From Notospermus geniculatus (taxonomy: Eukaryota > Nemertea > Pilidiophora > Heteronemertea > Lineidae): a DNA stretch of 64,000 nt. This document shows, piece by piece, positions 17,096 through 28,242 of the stretch. Each line of letters opens with the position of its first letter. Position 1 is the stretch's first letter. The stretch is taken from contig NMRB01000473.1 in assembly GCA_002633025.1 (NCBI GenBank), positions 294,246 through 358,245 of the forward strand, read 5' to 3'. The notes under the pieces were generated by a model. The model worked only from the letters and a program-made list of their open reading frames with translations. It did no database searches and was not told where the DNA came from. Both the position numbers and the translations under genes were made by a program.

Positions 17096-20039
17096 ATGGG
17101 CAAGGATAAAGTTGGGAGGGGTGGTCACAAGCGTTACTATGGCTCCGGAAGGAAATCCCGGAAGGAGGCTTCACGCAAAGCGTGGGAGGCATCGGTGCTG
17201 AGGCGTGGAGGTTTGTTTGAAAGCCTGTGTAATTGCCATTATTATTATGTAAAATATCTAAAGGATTAATGATAGAATAAATAATAAAATTGATATCATT
17301 ATCAAGCGTTTGAGTGATTTTCACGACTCTTTATTCAGTTAGCAGTATTCAATTCAGCATTCAGTACAGATAACCTTGATAGTACTGATTTCCTGAAACG
17401 TCTCATGCCTGTCTTTAGATGTTAGATGTTAATTTTCAATTGCATTCCCTTGCAGCTGTCAGTCCTTCCAATCCCGCAACAAGCACCAGCACCAGCACGA
17501 CTTGTTTTCCTCAAGAAATGCATGGTACTTCTCCTCCTGTTGCACCTCTTCCACCGTGTCCAATCACCTCCAGCACCGGCACTGATAATCGTGAATTTTC
17601 GTTCTGTCAAGAATCACCTGCTACTCCTTCTCCTTCTGCACCTGAACTGTCCTTTTCTCAAGAACATTCTCCTGATCCCTCTGTTTTTGCACCTCTTCCT
17701 TCCAGTTCCATCACCTGTGACTTCCCTGACTTGGAGCTATCTGACTTTCTTTCAGAAAATGAACTCACTGACATTTTTCAGAACATCGTTGAGGAAAACC
17801 CTGAATTTTTCGAAAATCAGTTTGAAAATGAATCTATGAGCGAGACCCCTGAAAACAAATCTGTGAGCGAGACCACTGAAAAATCTGAAAGTTGTTCTGT
17901 CAAAAGGAAATCTCAAACATGCATTATTGTACCTCAGAAGAAATTGCCTGCTGGGGATCTTGCACAGAAAAGGTCGGTTAAGATTAGGTCAGAAAAGTTG
18001 TTTGAATTTCTTGAAATAGTTAGCTCAGGTAGGGGCAAACCAGCTGCAGAGGAAGATCTGGTTACGGTTCTCGGTTGTTTTTTTCAAGAGCACCCAAATT
18101 TGGTCAAGTGCCTTGAAAATCAGGCTATGTCAACATTGAGGTCACTAGATCAAAGTGAAACTTTAGATCTTAAGTTGTCAATGAATTTAACCATGTACAG
18201 GTTCAGGCAGCTGAGAAGATTTGTTGAGAAGAAAGGTCTCCCCATCCTGGCATCCGAAAGGAAAGTGCGCCGGGAAATGTCGGAACGGTACTCGCCATCT
18301 GATGTTGAGGTGGGTTCAACTCTTCTTCAAAAACAGAGGTCTTCTACAAAGAAGGAAAACTGTACCTACCTCAAGGTGACACATCTTCCAAGCATGGTGC
18401 AGAAGTACTGCCTTGAGAAAGACATTTCTGGCACACTTGACCTTTCATCTGCAGAGTTCTCTGGGGAGATCTTCATCAAGCATGGTGCTGATCATGGGGG
18501 TAACAGCGCCAAAAACTGTTTCCAAGTTGTGAACACCCNGACCATATGCTGAACAACTCTCCTCGTTCCATTCGCTGGAAATCTCCAACAGAATTGTTCC
18601 TGTAAGGATGTTTCTCATTGGAGACATGAAATTCTTGTGCAGTGCTCTGGGGCACAATGGTGCAAACGCTTTGTGGCCTTGTATATTTTGCCTCATTCCC
18701 CGGGATCATTTAAAGCGGAAAGGCCCTTCCTTTCTTACTCCTCAAATCTTTGAAAATGGGGAATTTGTAGAAAACGAGGTACAATATACAAGGCGCACAA
18801 CAGCCATGTATCACGAAGACCATGAACGTCTCCAGCAAATGAAAGAAAAAAAAGAAAACCAATTGCAGAAAGACAAACAGCATTGTTTCACCGATGTTAT
18901 TTCCAACTGAAATTGACCAAGTTGTCCCGCTTCCACTCCACCTGTATCTTGGTATAATTCAGGATTTATACAAAATGATGGAAGAGGCAGCTGTCGAGTG
19001 CGACCGGGACAACTTGATCAATTACAATCCAGAACTTGATGCACAGTGGAAAGCAGCCAGTGATCAACTTGCCATTAACAAGGAACTTGAGAGGTCTCTG
19101 AAAGACCAATTAGTTGGCCAGAACAACATCGTGAAAGCCATGAGGTCCTGCTCAAAAAATGGACCAGGCCGTATGGAAAATGATCATTGTGCTGCTCCAC
19201 TGTGCATCATCAATTCTGATGATGATGACACAGACACGGCAGACTGGGTCTGGTGTAATTCCTGCCAAAGGTGGTTCCATCAACCATGTCTTGGATTGCA
19301 TGACCCTGCTCAGGTAGAGAAGATGCTTAAATACGATTGTCCAATGTGTTTACACAAATTCGATTCTTCTGACTCCATGCTGGCCTATTTCACTCAAGTG
19401 GTGTCTGACACTTCTGATGCTCTCCACCAGGCCACCACAGCCACAAAGGTTGCTGAAGGAGTGGTGAAGAATTGCCAGAACAGAGCAACATCTGAAATGG
19501 GTCCTGTGCGACTTGCTTTGGAGAACAGTCTCAGTGAACTCGGTGTTGATAAGCAAGCTTATCACTCTCAGTCATTTGTTGGAAACCATGTGCACAAAAT
19601 GCTCATGGTGGACCAAATGACTGGGAGGGATAACCCTGCCAAATTAGTTTCATGCTTTCTGCACAAGCCTGATATCCACGAAGATTTCTACTGCATACTT
19701 CTTCTGCTGAGCAAGATTCACTCTCTCATATTTACATCAAGGCTTCTTTCAGCAGATGAAATTCAGAACCTTTGTCAGTTATGCTGGAGGCTTGGGACTG
19801 AATACAGTCAGAGATTTCCCAACAGGTCATTTACTCCAACACTCCATACTCTTGTCCACCACGTCCCAGAATTTGCAGTGCGGTGGAAGTCTGTGGGGCT
19901 ATTTGCAGAGAGTGGCCTTGAAAGTATACATAAGGATGTGAATGCCCAAGTCCGCTCCTTGAGTAGCATCCGCAACAGGCAACTGCAGGCTTCCTTAGTG
20001 TACAGGGACCACTGCCTCAAATCTACAGTGACAAGTTAA
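17096..20039 (+). CDS. RAG1/Transib/CMC-type DDE transposase with internal PHD finger (spliced, two frame changes)
   Basis: Coding exon 1 is 17096-17210, after acceptor TTTTTCAG at 17091. It gives a basic start, MGKDKVGRGGHKRYYGSGRK. Exon 2 begins at 17456 after CCCTTGCAG; the phase-1 join lands in its open frame. A Ser/Pro/Glu-rich N-terminal region precedes the catalytic domain. First Asp: HGADHGGNS (codon 18490). Second Asp: LIGDMKFL (18623). Then CxxC, 19 residues after the second Asp; a LH-LG segment; a C4HC3 PHD finger; HxxxxH; and Glu 20 residues after the last His (codon 19920, LESIHK). In RAG1 the same features are D600, D708, C727/C730, H937/H942 and E962, with identical 19 and 20 spacings. 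It should be a cut-and-paste transposase. The frame changes at ambiguous base 18539 and again near 18885-18895, so the locus is either a pseudogene or contains assembly errors. Exact superfamily is unresolved and terminal repeats were not found. Confidence 0.8.
17211..17455 (+). other. Intron in the RAG1-like transposase gene
   Basis: The donor is GGAG|GTTTGT (weak) and the acceptor is TTCCCTTGCAG|CT (strong). The phase-1 junction is compatible on both sides, which is the main support. Confidence 0.65.
19188..19349 (+). other. PHD finger inside the transposase
   Basis: The pattern is C-x4-C, then WVWCNSCQRWFHQPC, then YDCPMC: a full C4HC3 PHD with the usual Trp before the third Cys pair. PHD fingers usually read histone H3 tails. 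This one sits between the CxxC and HxxxxH zinc ligands of the catalytic domain, i.e. in its large insertion. Confidence 0.88.
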
Positions 20040-20302
20040 GACACCGGGTGGGATTCCATGGTGGGGAAGCAGACCATGCGTTTGAACTTTTTGTACACAG
20101 ATGCCACCTAAAGTCGTCATGTGACCAAATGGTGCTCTCCATTTCAGCACTGCAAAAGAATGTTGATATTGGTTATTGAATTATTGGTTATTGAACTGAT
20201 ATTGTATGTCAGGTTGTATTAATAATTAATATTAATATTGAATTGATATTGGTTATGGAATTGAATACTAATTTGTCAAAAAAATTATATTCAGATTTGT
20301 GG

Positions 20303-21086
20303 AAATGTTTCAGCAAACCATATTTCTGACATAAAGACTTTGATCCGTCTTAACCATGGTCTCAACTTTTTAAAATAATTTTTAACTTCAGAAAACTGGA
20401 AAATGTTTAAAAAACATTATGATAATCCAGTTTGTCATCAAACGATCCGATCAACATGATCAAGCATCAGGCCTACAACCCCGGGCCTACAACCAACAGA
20501 AGTGGAAGAGGGGACAGGATTGGAGAAGCCTTACCTGGCAGACAATTAAGACGCAGGGCATCCTCCGTGATATTCCCCACAAACTCCATTCCCATATCAT
20601 CCCAGCGTACAGTAGCTGCACAGTCTCGCTAACCACTGATCACGAGACCGCAGAATTGAACCCATGATCTGTGTGTGATAAAGAGGAAGGCGCACCACGC
20701 CACCTACCTGACACCCCTTGAAAGCAAAATGTGCACGGCCGTTGTCATGGGAAGCACATCGATCGGAAGAGTCTACATATGAACCAGGGTGGCCGTTCTG
20801 GTGCAAATACGATGTGCACGAACTATCTTATTTCAGTGGTTTTTTTGTGTCATGAGATCGACGAATGTTTACATAAGGTGTGAATTGCAATAATAGTCAC
20901 TCATTCCGGAAAAAACCTGCTTAAAATGAAGATTTACGCGCTCGGAGCGCCGGCCGCATTGGAAATCCCTGCTTTAGGTAAACCCGTCACGCGTGCCATT
21001 CGCGCCTTTATGCTAATCGCGGTAGGCGTATTTGACGTCACTGCATATTTTGGCATATATGGCGGGAGTGTAGTTGAACAGCCGTG
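20303..21086. repeat. Direct duplication, copy 1 (784 bp)
   Basis: It starts AAATGTTTCAGCAAACC and ends GTTGAACAGCCGTG, and is about 97% identical by eye to 21675-22452. On the minus strand it has exon-like structure: donor GTGTCAG|GTAGGT, acceptor ACACACAG|ATC, and a second donor CTGCCAG|GTAAGG. A GC-rich patch with TGACGTCA lies near 21033. The coding frames are short and unrecognised. Confidence 0.88.
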
Positions 21087-21674
21087 TAGGCTATTCGCAA
21101 CACTTCTCGGACGCCTGCTATTATCAGCCGCATTGCCATTCCCAGAATGAATCAAATCAAAGACCCCGGTTGGGGTCGAAAATTCGTGAATTCTGGAGAT
21201 TGACTTCTTGCTTATTATCATTTTGTGTGTCAATGTTGTGCTTTTCTGTATCCCAGAATGAATCAGCATTCAGAAGTGGGTAAGAAACATTTTTATCGCA
21301 CATTATCCTAGGCCTCGAGGCCTAGTGTACCGGTATTTATTGTCGATGGTTGCATCGGTTTGGGCGCTGGTCCATGACATGACATGCATGATGTTTGTTC
21401 GGGTCTGCGTGGGTCTTGTCCCTATTTTCGGACACGTCAAACACTCATAGGCCTATGATCAGCTGATGATAGTCTAGGGCCTAGGCCCTAGACTATAATC
21501 AGTTGATCATAGGATTTAGGGCTAGGCCTAGGCCTACAGCACAGTACGTCAGTATGTATGTATGCCAAGGCATAGCCTATACATGTAGCAACACATGGTA
21601 GTCATAGGTTTTATTTTTGTTGTTTCTACCCTCCTACGCCCTAGTCATGGTGCACCTCTCTTTTCACATTCTAC
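21087..21674. other. Spacer between the duplicated segments
   Basis: It is rich in AGGCCTAG-type words and includes a ~20-bp inverted pair (CCTAGGCCCTAGACTATA) near 21470-21500. A CCCCGGTTGGGGTCGAAAATT fragment also found at 62385 lies near 21160. No gene is seen. Confidence 0.5.
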
Positions 21675-22452
21675 AAATGTTTCAGCAAACCATATTTCTG
21701 ACATAAAGACTTTGATCTGTCTTAACCATGGTCTCAACTTTTTTAAATAATTTTTAACTTCAGAAAACTGGAAAATGTTTAAAAAACATTATGATAATCC
21801 AGTTTGTCACCAAACGGTGCAGCCATCCGATCAACATGATCAAGCATCAGGCCTACAACCAACAGAAGTGGAAGAGGGGACAGGATTGGAGAAGTCTTAC
21901 CTGGCAGACAATTAAGACGCAGGGCATACTCCGTGATATTCCCCACAAACTCCATTCCCATATCATCCCAGCGTACAGTAGCTGCACAGTCTCGCTAACC
22001 ACTGATCACGAGACCGCAGAATTGAACCCATGATCTGTGTGTGAAAAGAGGAAGGCGCACCATGCCACCTACCTGACACCCCTTGAAAGCAAAATGTGCA
22101 CGGCCGTTGTCATGGGAAGCACATCGATCGGAAGAGTCTACATATGAACCAGGGTGGCCGTTCTGGTGCAAATACGATGTGCACGAAGTATCTTATTTCA
22201 GTGGTTTTTTTGTGTCATGAGATCGACGAATGTTTACATACGGTGTGAATTGCAATAATAGTCACTCATTCCGGAAAAAAACCTGCTTAAAATGAAGATT
22301 TACGCGCTCGGAGCGCCGGCCGCATTGGAAATCCCTGCTTTAGGTAAACCCGTCACGCGTGCCATTTGCGCCTTTATGCTAATCGCGGTAGGCGTATTTG
22401 ACGTCACTGCATATTTTGGCATATATGGCGGGAGTGTAGTTGAACAGCCGTG
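21675..22452. repeat. Direct duplication, copy 2 (778 bp)
   Basis: It is the second copy of 20303-21086, in the same orientation, with small indels. The exon-like minus-strand splice signals are retained in both copies. Flanking bases on both sides are part of the matched segment, so this is a segmental duplication rather than an LTR pair. Confidence 0.88.
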
Positions 22453-22490
22453 GTGTGGTACGAGGTATAAACCGCAAAAACGAATGCGGT

Positions 22491-22920
22491 CAATCTCATG
22501 CCCAGAGATTACTTACGCTCGGCCGAGGTTGACGGTCGCTACACTAATCTCTGGAGACGGCTCAGCCCTAGCGGTGGCTTCGGGAACCAAAATGCAGGCA
22601 AGTGCGTTACACAAGGCGCATGAATATATGCAAATTCTTGACCGCTTCACTCCATGTTTATACAGTGCGCCAAGTAGTGCTGTGAATTTTCCTCAATAAA
22701 TACAACAGATCCCTCGAAAAAGCCTTTCTAAGGACATTTTTGTGTGTAACATTTTATACTCAAGTCATTTCAGTGCATCTGTGGTTAAAATTCGGTCTAA
22801 AATTTCACGATACCAAAAATCACACCTAAGGCGTGAAATGGCTAGCCGTCTCCGGAGATTTAATAGTGGAGCGACCTACAACCTCGGCCCGAGCGTAACG
22901 AATCTCTGGGTACGAGATTG
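22491..22920. mobile_element. Mutator-like MITE, copy 1 (9-bp target duplication)
   Basis: The ends are CAATCTC and GAGATTG, with long inverted repeats reading CCCAGAGATT, TACGCTCGG and CCGAGGTTGACGGTCGCT. GAATGCGGT flanks it at 22482-22490 and 22921-22929. It has about 90% identity by eye to 27763-28182, which is in opposite orientation. It is 430 bp and has no coding capacity. Confidence 0.88.
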
Positions 22921-22929
22921 GAATGCGGT

Positions 22930-23604
22930 TTGCTCGCACCATATCGAACTTCCCGATTCCACACTTGCCGGGATCAGCGTTCCCATTTAATTCATTTCCA
23001 CGGCTTTTAGAAACTTCAACAGAAGATACTGTCAGGGGGCAGTTGAGTTAGTGATGATACCACAGCGAGGTCCATTTCTATTCGACTGTCCATTACTGGC
23101 CCAGAAACACTCTTGTAGTCAGGTTGATTGTTTTCCTGAAGTCATGAATAACATGAATACTGCTGTCAAGTATTATGTGAAATATCCATATTTAAATCGC
23201 GAGCACATGTTTGTGACAAAACTCAGACACCTATATCAAAAGCTTCAATGACTTAATAGTTGTGTCGTGCTTGTAATTCAAATTAACTGACATATATTTT
23301 GCATAACACATCAGAAAACCATATAATTATTTATATATTTATGAGTTCCGGAGTTACTTGTATATAGTTGAAAACAAATGTCAATATTGTCAGTCGGCTT
23401 CATCACAGAGGAAACAGAGGGACATTAGACACGGTAAGAAAATCTTGTTTTTATCGTTCGGATTGCTGTGGTAGTTTACTAGGGATATCTTATCACTTGT
23501 AGGCCTACTGTACATCTACATGTAGGCTTACGTACTGTATGTAGGCCTACTCTCACATGTATGTGTATAGCCGTCCCTAAAGCTATCACACAATCACATA
23601 CAAT
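22930..23604. other. No gene recognised
   Basis: A 66-codon plus-strand frame at 23051-23251 (ending HLYQKLQ) is open but has no recognised motif. It could be a remnant of a transposon protein. Confidence 0.35.
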
Positions 23605-23706
23605 GCATGTGCATGGCGGGTTGGACGCCAGTAAGTACCGGTACCAAATTTCAAGTACCGGTACACTTTTCATGTACTTACTGGCGTTCAACCCACCATG
23701 CACATG
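23605..23706. repeat. Foldback repeat of about 102 bp
   Basis: CATGTGCATGGCGGGTTGGA followed by CGCCAGTAAGTAC is mirrored on the right arm with two mismatches. TACCGGTAC palindromes lie in the loop. Confidence 0.82.
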
Positions 23707-24003
23707 TATATTTTTAGAACTGGGTCAAAAGTAGTTCCCCAACATGGATGCCTCCAATTAGTAGGGAGTTTAAGAATCCAAACGATAAACGTGAACTTTA
23801 CGACATTAAAGCTGAACTTAATAGATATAAACCCCAAGCGGCAGAGGTAGAAATTACGAACAGCCACAAGGCACTTCCAAACTACCTCTGAAAACGATAC
23901 ACCCTCTCGGACGGTCACAGTTGGTTTCACTTGCCACCACGCTCTTGAGCAGTAAAGATCTCAGCACAGCTGCCAAATGAGAAAAAACGAAAAATAATCT
24001 GTG

Positions 24004-24070
24004 ATGGCACCCAGATTCGAACCCACAACCCTCTGATCGATTCGCCAACCTCTTTCTGTACGCGCCACGA
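24004..24070 (-). repeat. tRNA-like SINE head
   Basis: On the minus strand a GTGGCGCG start and GGGTTCGAATC (B box) sit at tRNA-like spacing. Pairing in the acceptor stem is poor, so it is more likely a tRNA-derived SINE than a tRNA gene. Confidence 0.55.
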
Positions 24071-24176
24071 AGACTGCTTGCTTGTATGACGACAGTTCCG
24101 ATCGCTTTATTTCCTCATGGAGATCTTCAAAACCACAGCGCCTTTATTGTAGATCGGCGTCGTTGTATGCAAGCAG

Positions 24177-24303
24177 NNNNNNNNNNNNNNNNNNNNNNNN
24201 NNNNNNNNNNNNNNNNNNNNNNNNNNNNNNNNNNNNNNNNNNNNNNNNNNNNNNNNNNNNNNNNNNNNNNNNNNNNNNNNNNNNNNNNNNNNNNNNNNNN
24301 NNN
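24177..24303. other. Assembly gap (127 N)
   Basis: An unbroken run of ambiguous bases. Reading frames across it are meaningless. Confidence 1.
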
Positions 24304-26720
24304 ATGTCAAGTTTTCTCCTGAGGGGTGTGCCGTAGGTGTACGGAAGAGATGTGGTATGGTTGCTTCGCCTTCTCCTTCAGTATCCTGTGTGGGGTAGGC
24401 TAAATCCGGCTTTAGAGCGGACTGATATTATTGGTTTGGGGCATTCCCCTTGGATATACCAAGGCTTTACCTTACAGCCGTGGTTCTGGGTTTACAGTTT
24501 TTGAACGGCTTTAGGTGAGAGGATTCTTTTGTGTCACTCTGGACATGTGTTCATGTGTAGAATCTCTTGAGCACACGGGATATTAGATAGTTGCAAGCTT
24601 TGGGTATTTTCTTGCTTCGCAAGGTGCCGTCAGAATGTTTTGATTGTAGTGCATAGGGTTTTAATCTGCTGGATTGTGCCACACACATTGGTGGAGTTAC
24701 GTTTGTTCACGGAGCCTTTGTTATTGCAGGGTTGGGTGCTCTTTTAACCATAGTCAGGGCTTTCATTAATTTCTGATGTCAGGGTGTCATTGACTTCCAC
24801 CGTTTTTTCCCAATGCGTCAGTGACTCCCATCCCTGGAGGCCAATGCATCACCTGACTCCCTCATTTTGTGGTCAATGCGTATTGCCTTATTCACCATTA
24901 TATATAGTCTGATATTTTTTCCTTTTTGACATGACGACGTGGCTGTGTTTGTATCGAAAACTTCAAATAAAACACTGGTTTTCTCTTGCTTGTTGGTACC
25001 TTACATCATAAATCAATGGGTCTTCTCGCAAGGGACAGGTCGGAAAACAATGTTCACGGATTTAAATAGAGTAAGCTGCCACGCCATACAGAACTGACAG
25101 AAAGCCACGTGCTATGATAAAAGTCACGAAAATGAATGGTGACGTCAGCGGTGATGCCGCCTGGTGCTGAGTCATTGTGTGATCAGTGTATTGTGTGGAG
25201 AGATGAACGCGATCGTCAACAGAAAGTCAGGCGGCTGTGCGCTATCATTTGGCTATTATACTAAGACGGAAACATCTTCCCGCCGCCGGGGTTGCGCGTT
25301 TCAGGAATACGGCCAGGAGCGGAATGCTGATGCGTATTTCGACGATCATATAATAATGTTAGAGCGTATTTGACTTCTTTGAAGTGCAAGGCAATGCGTA
25401 TTTGACGAACACTGCTATTCTTTTCGTGCGTAAATTGAGATTTCAGGGCGTAAAATACGTCCATACGCACGCTATTGAAAGCCCTGATAGTGTATTATCC
25501 ACGCCTTATTTAACATAGTGGACGCGTTTTGTGCCAGGGTTTTTGGGTGATGAATGTGTTTTAATGTCGTGGGATTGTTTGACCCCTTTTTACGATGCCG
25601 CTGGCCAATTCAAATATTTCTGTTATGAAAAGGCAACGCAAAAGTTTGTAATGGTAAATCACTTTCTGAACAGAACCATCATCCTTCGCCTCACGGGACT
25701 CTAGTTTCCCGAGCGGATTTTTTCCGCGCGAGGTGGGGGTTGAGGGTTCTTTCTAGTCTGGTCGTTTTCACGATAAACTTGAGGTCCATTCAATACAACC
25801 AGGGTTATGCTTTAGATCCGTTCAATGCGGCCAAGGATGTCTGGAAGACACCATTCTGGTACAGGTTAGGCGATCAGACTGGAGAGGACCCTCGGCCTCT
25901 GCATCGCCAGAGTAATAAATGTAGCCGGCTTGTACGTGAAATAGGTGGCATATATTAAGTTTTGGGGAAGTTTTGGGGAGTATTGGGAGTAATGGGAGTT
26001 TAGTAATGGGAACAAATGGGAGGAAGTGGGGAGAAATTGTGGTGGTTAATGGTAAAAGAATTGATTTCCCCTCCATAACACCAGCTCTGTGCCGGTTTTT
26101 CCCCAATACTCCAAACACTAGAGGAGAGTGAGGGCGCTGAGGATACACTAACATCCTCAGCGCCCTCACACGACGAGTAGTGTAATCGGGGTCTTTTGTG
26201 CACTGGCGGCGCCTGGGTCCGTCGATCCCGTTCCTTTCCGTGCTCATCCGTTGATTCTTGGAGTGGGTGTTCTTGGAAATTCGCGTCCCTCCCGCCCTCC
26301 CGTTTACTGTCCTCCTCTCCTCTTTATTTTCCGGCAACTTCAGGAGTGCAGCGCCAACTCAGGGTATTATGGCTACTCATCAGACAATACTGGGCGATAT
26401 TTATACATATGTAGGAGGAAACCGCAGCCCCCGGAGAAAATCTACGATGTCGAGGAGAGATCACTCTCTCTATGGCTGGAATGAGGATCGAACATGCGGC
26501 CTCGTTGGTGGCACGCATGGAGGTTGGACGATGTATGAAGATGTAACACTTCTGATTAAAGAAAGTGTTTGATAAGAAACATCCCATTAATTAGGGCCTA
26601 TTCCTTCACATATAAATCTTTTAATGAGCTTGATGAAGGAGTATGTAAAAAGTAAACAAAAAAAATACTAATGTATTTTTAAACTACTAAAATCCATAAA
26701 TAAAAGTGTTACATCCTTAA
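24304..26720. other. No gene recognised; possible LTR-like stretch at its start
   Basis: Sequence after the gap runs from TGTCAAG to about CTTACA (25010), with AATAAA near 24967. This would fit an LTR fragment cut by the gap, but there is no partner. A 171-codon minus-strand frame at 25822-26337 is low-complexity and unrecognised. A segment at 26527-26600 resembles 41330-41400 in inverted orientation. Confidence 0.35.
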
Positions 26721-26950
26721 GCTAGGAATCCACCATTGATTTTCAAGCTGATTTTGCGTTGCGACTTGCTTGGCAACTGGGCACTCGATCGCCGTAATGG
26801 ACTCGCTAGAGGGCGAGATTTCCACCAATGGCGAAGATGTGGTCAATTTCAGTCGGCGACCGGTATCAGTTCCTTGCGATCGCATTCAATCGCAGGTAGC
26901 AGGTTGCAAAGCAAGTCGCAAAGCAGAAAATCAGCAGTGGATTCCCAGCT
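26721..26950. mobile_element. 230-bp inverted-repeat element
   Basis: GCTAGGAATCCACCATTGAT at the left and its inverted counterpart at the right match imperfectly over ~55 bp, including GCGACTTGCTTGGCAAC. Confidence 0.75.
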
Positions 26951-27762
26951 TTACTGGACTCGGGGTTGAATCATCGCTAAACACACTTTTACGCCCAACT
27001 GAGCCTTTTCCAAAACTCACTAATTCTCCGGCTTTTCCGACGAATAAAAGAATTAATTAATACATGTAATAATTTTAAAACTAAGATTGGTATTGAAAAA
27101 ATTAATAAACACACACAGCTGCGCCGTCTCACAGTCACTACCCACAAAGAAAACCTTTTAGGTTGGAGAAATAATGAAGATATAATTCGTGATCAACATT
27201 GCTTGGATCTTAGAATGCACAAACGCTCCCAGGCATTCGGCATCAAACGTATTAACATGACTTATCCTGCAGAAAGCATCAAGATTAAAGGGAGATTACA
27301 TATCTCAAATTAATGCTATCTTAATTACATGGCACGTATTATATAGAACATTTGGAGTGGTATTAGCTCAGTGTTTTGTTTTTCGCTTAGGATGTGGACT
27401 TCACACGACTGCGTCGATGGCATTAAAGCAAATGGCTCGCGGGGTTTGTTGTGGCGCCATGACAGTTGGTCCTCGATATCAAGCACTATTTTGAGAAAAA
27501 GGCAAAAGAAAGATTTTAGTTTAATGGGAAATGCATTAGAGAGCCAAACTTCGGAGGCGTATTCTGCAAAATCTGCCGCTTCAAAATTAATGGGAATAGT
27601 ACAAAATGTACATTTTGACCTACTGAATTTGAAACTGTCATTAACCCATTTTAACAAATTTTTAATGGAACCTCGTCCCCAGTGTTTACGTTCGCATTTG
27701 CACAGGTTTTGCATATGGCTGGAACACGGCTTTGCCTGGAGGCTAGATTGACTCTCTATGGG
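26951..27762. other. No gene recognised; outer inverted repeat near 27421
   Basis: TTAAAGCAAATGGCTCGCGG at about 27423 is mirrored at 28213-28240, bracketing the MITE at 27763-28182. That suggests the MITE sits in an older inverted-repeat element. Overlapping open frames on both strands (27325-27765) show no motifs. Confidence 0.45.
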
Positions 27763-28182
27763 CAATCTCGTACCCAGAGATTCGTTACGCTCGGGCCGAG
27801 GTTGACGGTCGCTCCACTAATCTCTGGAGACGGCTAGCCATTTTCACGCCTTAGGTGTGATTTTTGGTATCGTGCAATCTTAGACCGAATTTGACCACAA
27901 ATGCACTGAAATGACTTGAGATGACTTGAGTTTAAAATGTTACACACAAAAATGCCCTTAGTAAAGGTTTTTTCGAGGGATCTGTTGTATTTATTGAGGA
28001 AAATCCACAGCGCTACTTGGCGCACTGTATAAACTTGGAGTGAAGCGGGATGCGCCGTGTGTAACGCACTTGCCATTGCATTTTGGTTCCCGAAGCCACC
28101 GCTAGGGCTTAGCCGTCTCCAGAGATTAGTGTAGCGACCATCAACCTCGGCCGAGCGTAACTAATCTCTGGGTACGAGATTG
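27763..28182. mobile_element. Mutator-like MITE, copy 2 (9-10-bp target duplication)
   Basis: It has the same family and ends as 22491-22920, in opposite orientation. TCTCTATGGG flanks it on both sides (27753-27762 and 28183-28192); 9 bp would match the other copy, with one chance base. It is 420 bp. Confidence 0.9.
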
Positions 28183-28242
28183 TCTCTATGGGAGGTACCA
28201 CCAAAAATGTAAAAAACCCCGCGAGCCATTTGCTTTAAGGTT

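Noticed and set aside
20303-22452. LTR pair of a small LTR retroelement
   Set aside because: Bases beyond the possible TG...CA limits are also shared by both copies on both sides, and no primer-binding site or polypurine tract was seen between them.
25822-26337. 171-codon minus-strand open frame
   Set aside because: No motif, low-complexity composition and no splice context. Overlapping frames of similar length exist on the other strand.
27325-27765. Overlapping 126- and 146-codon frames on opposite strands
   Set aside because: Neither shows a recognisable domain, and they lie inside a probable outer inverted repeat.
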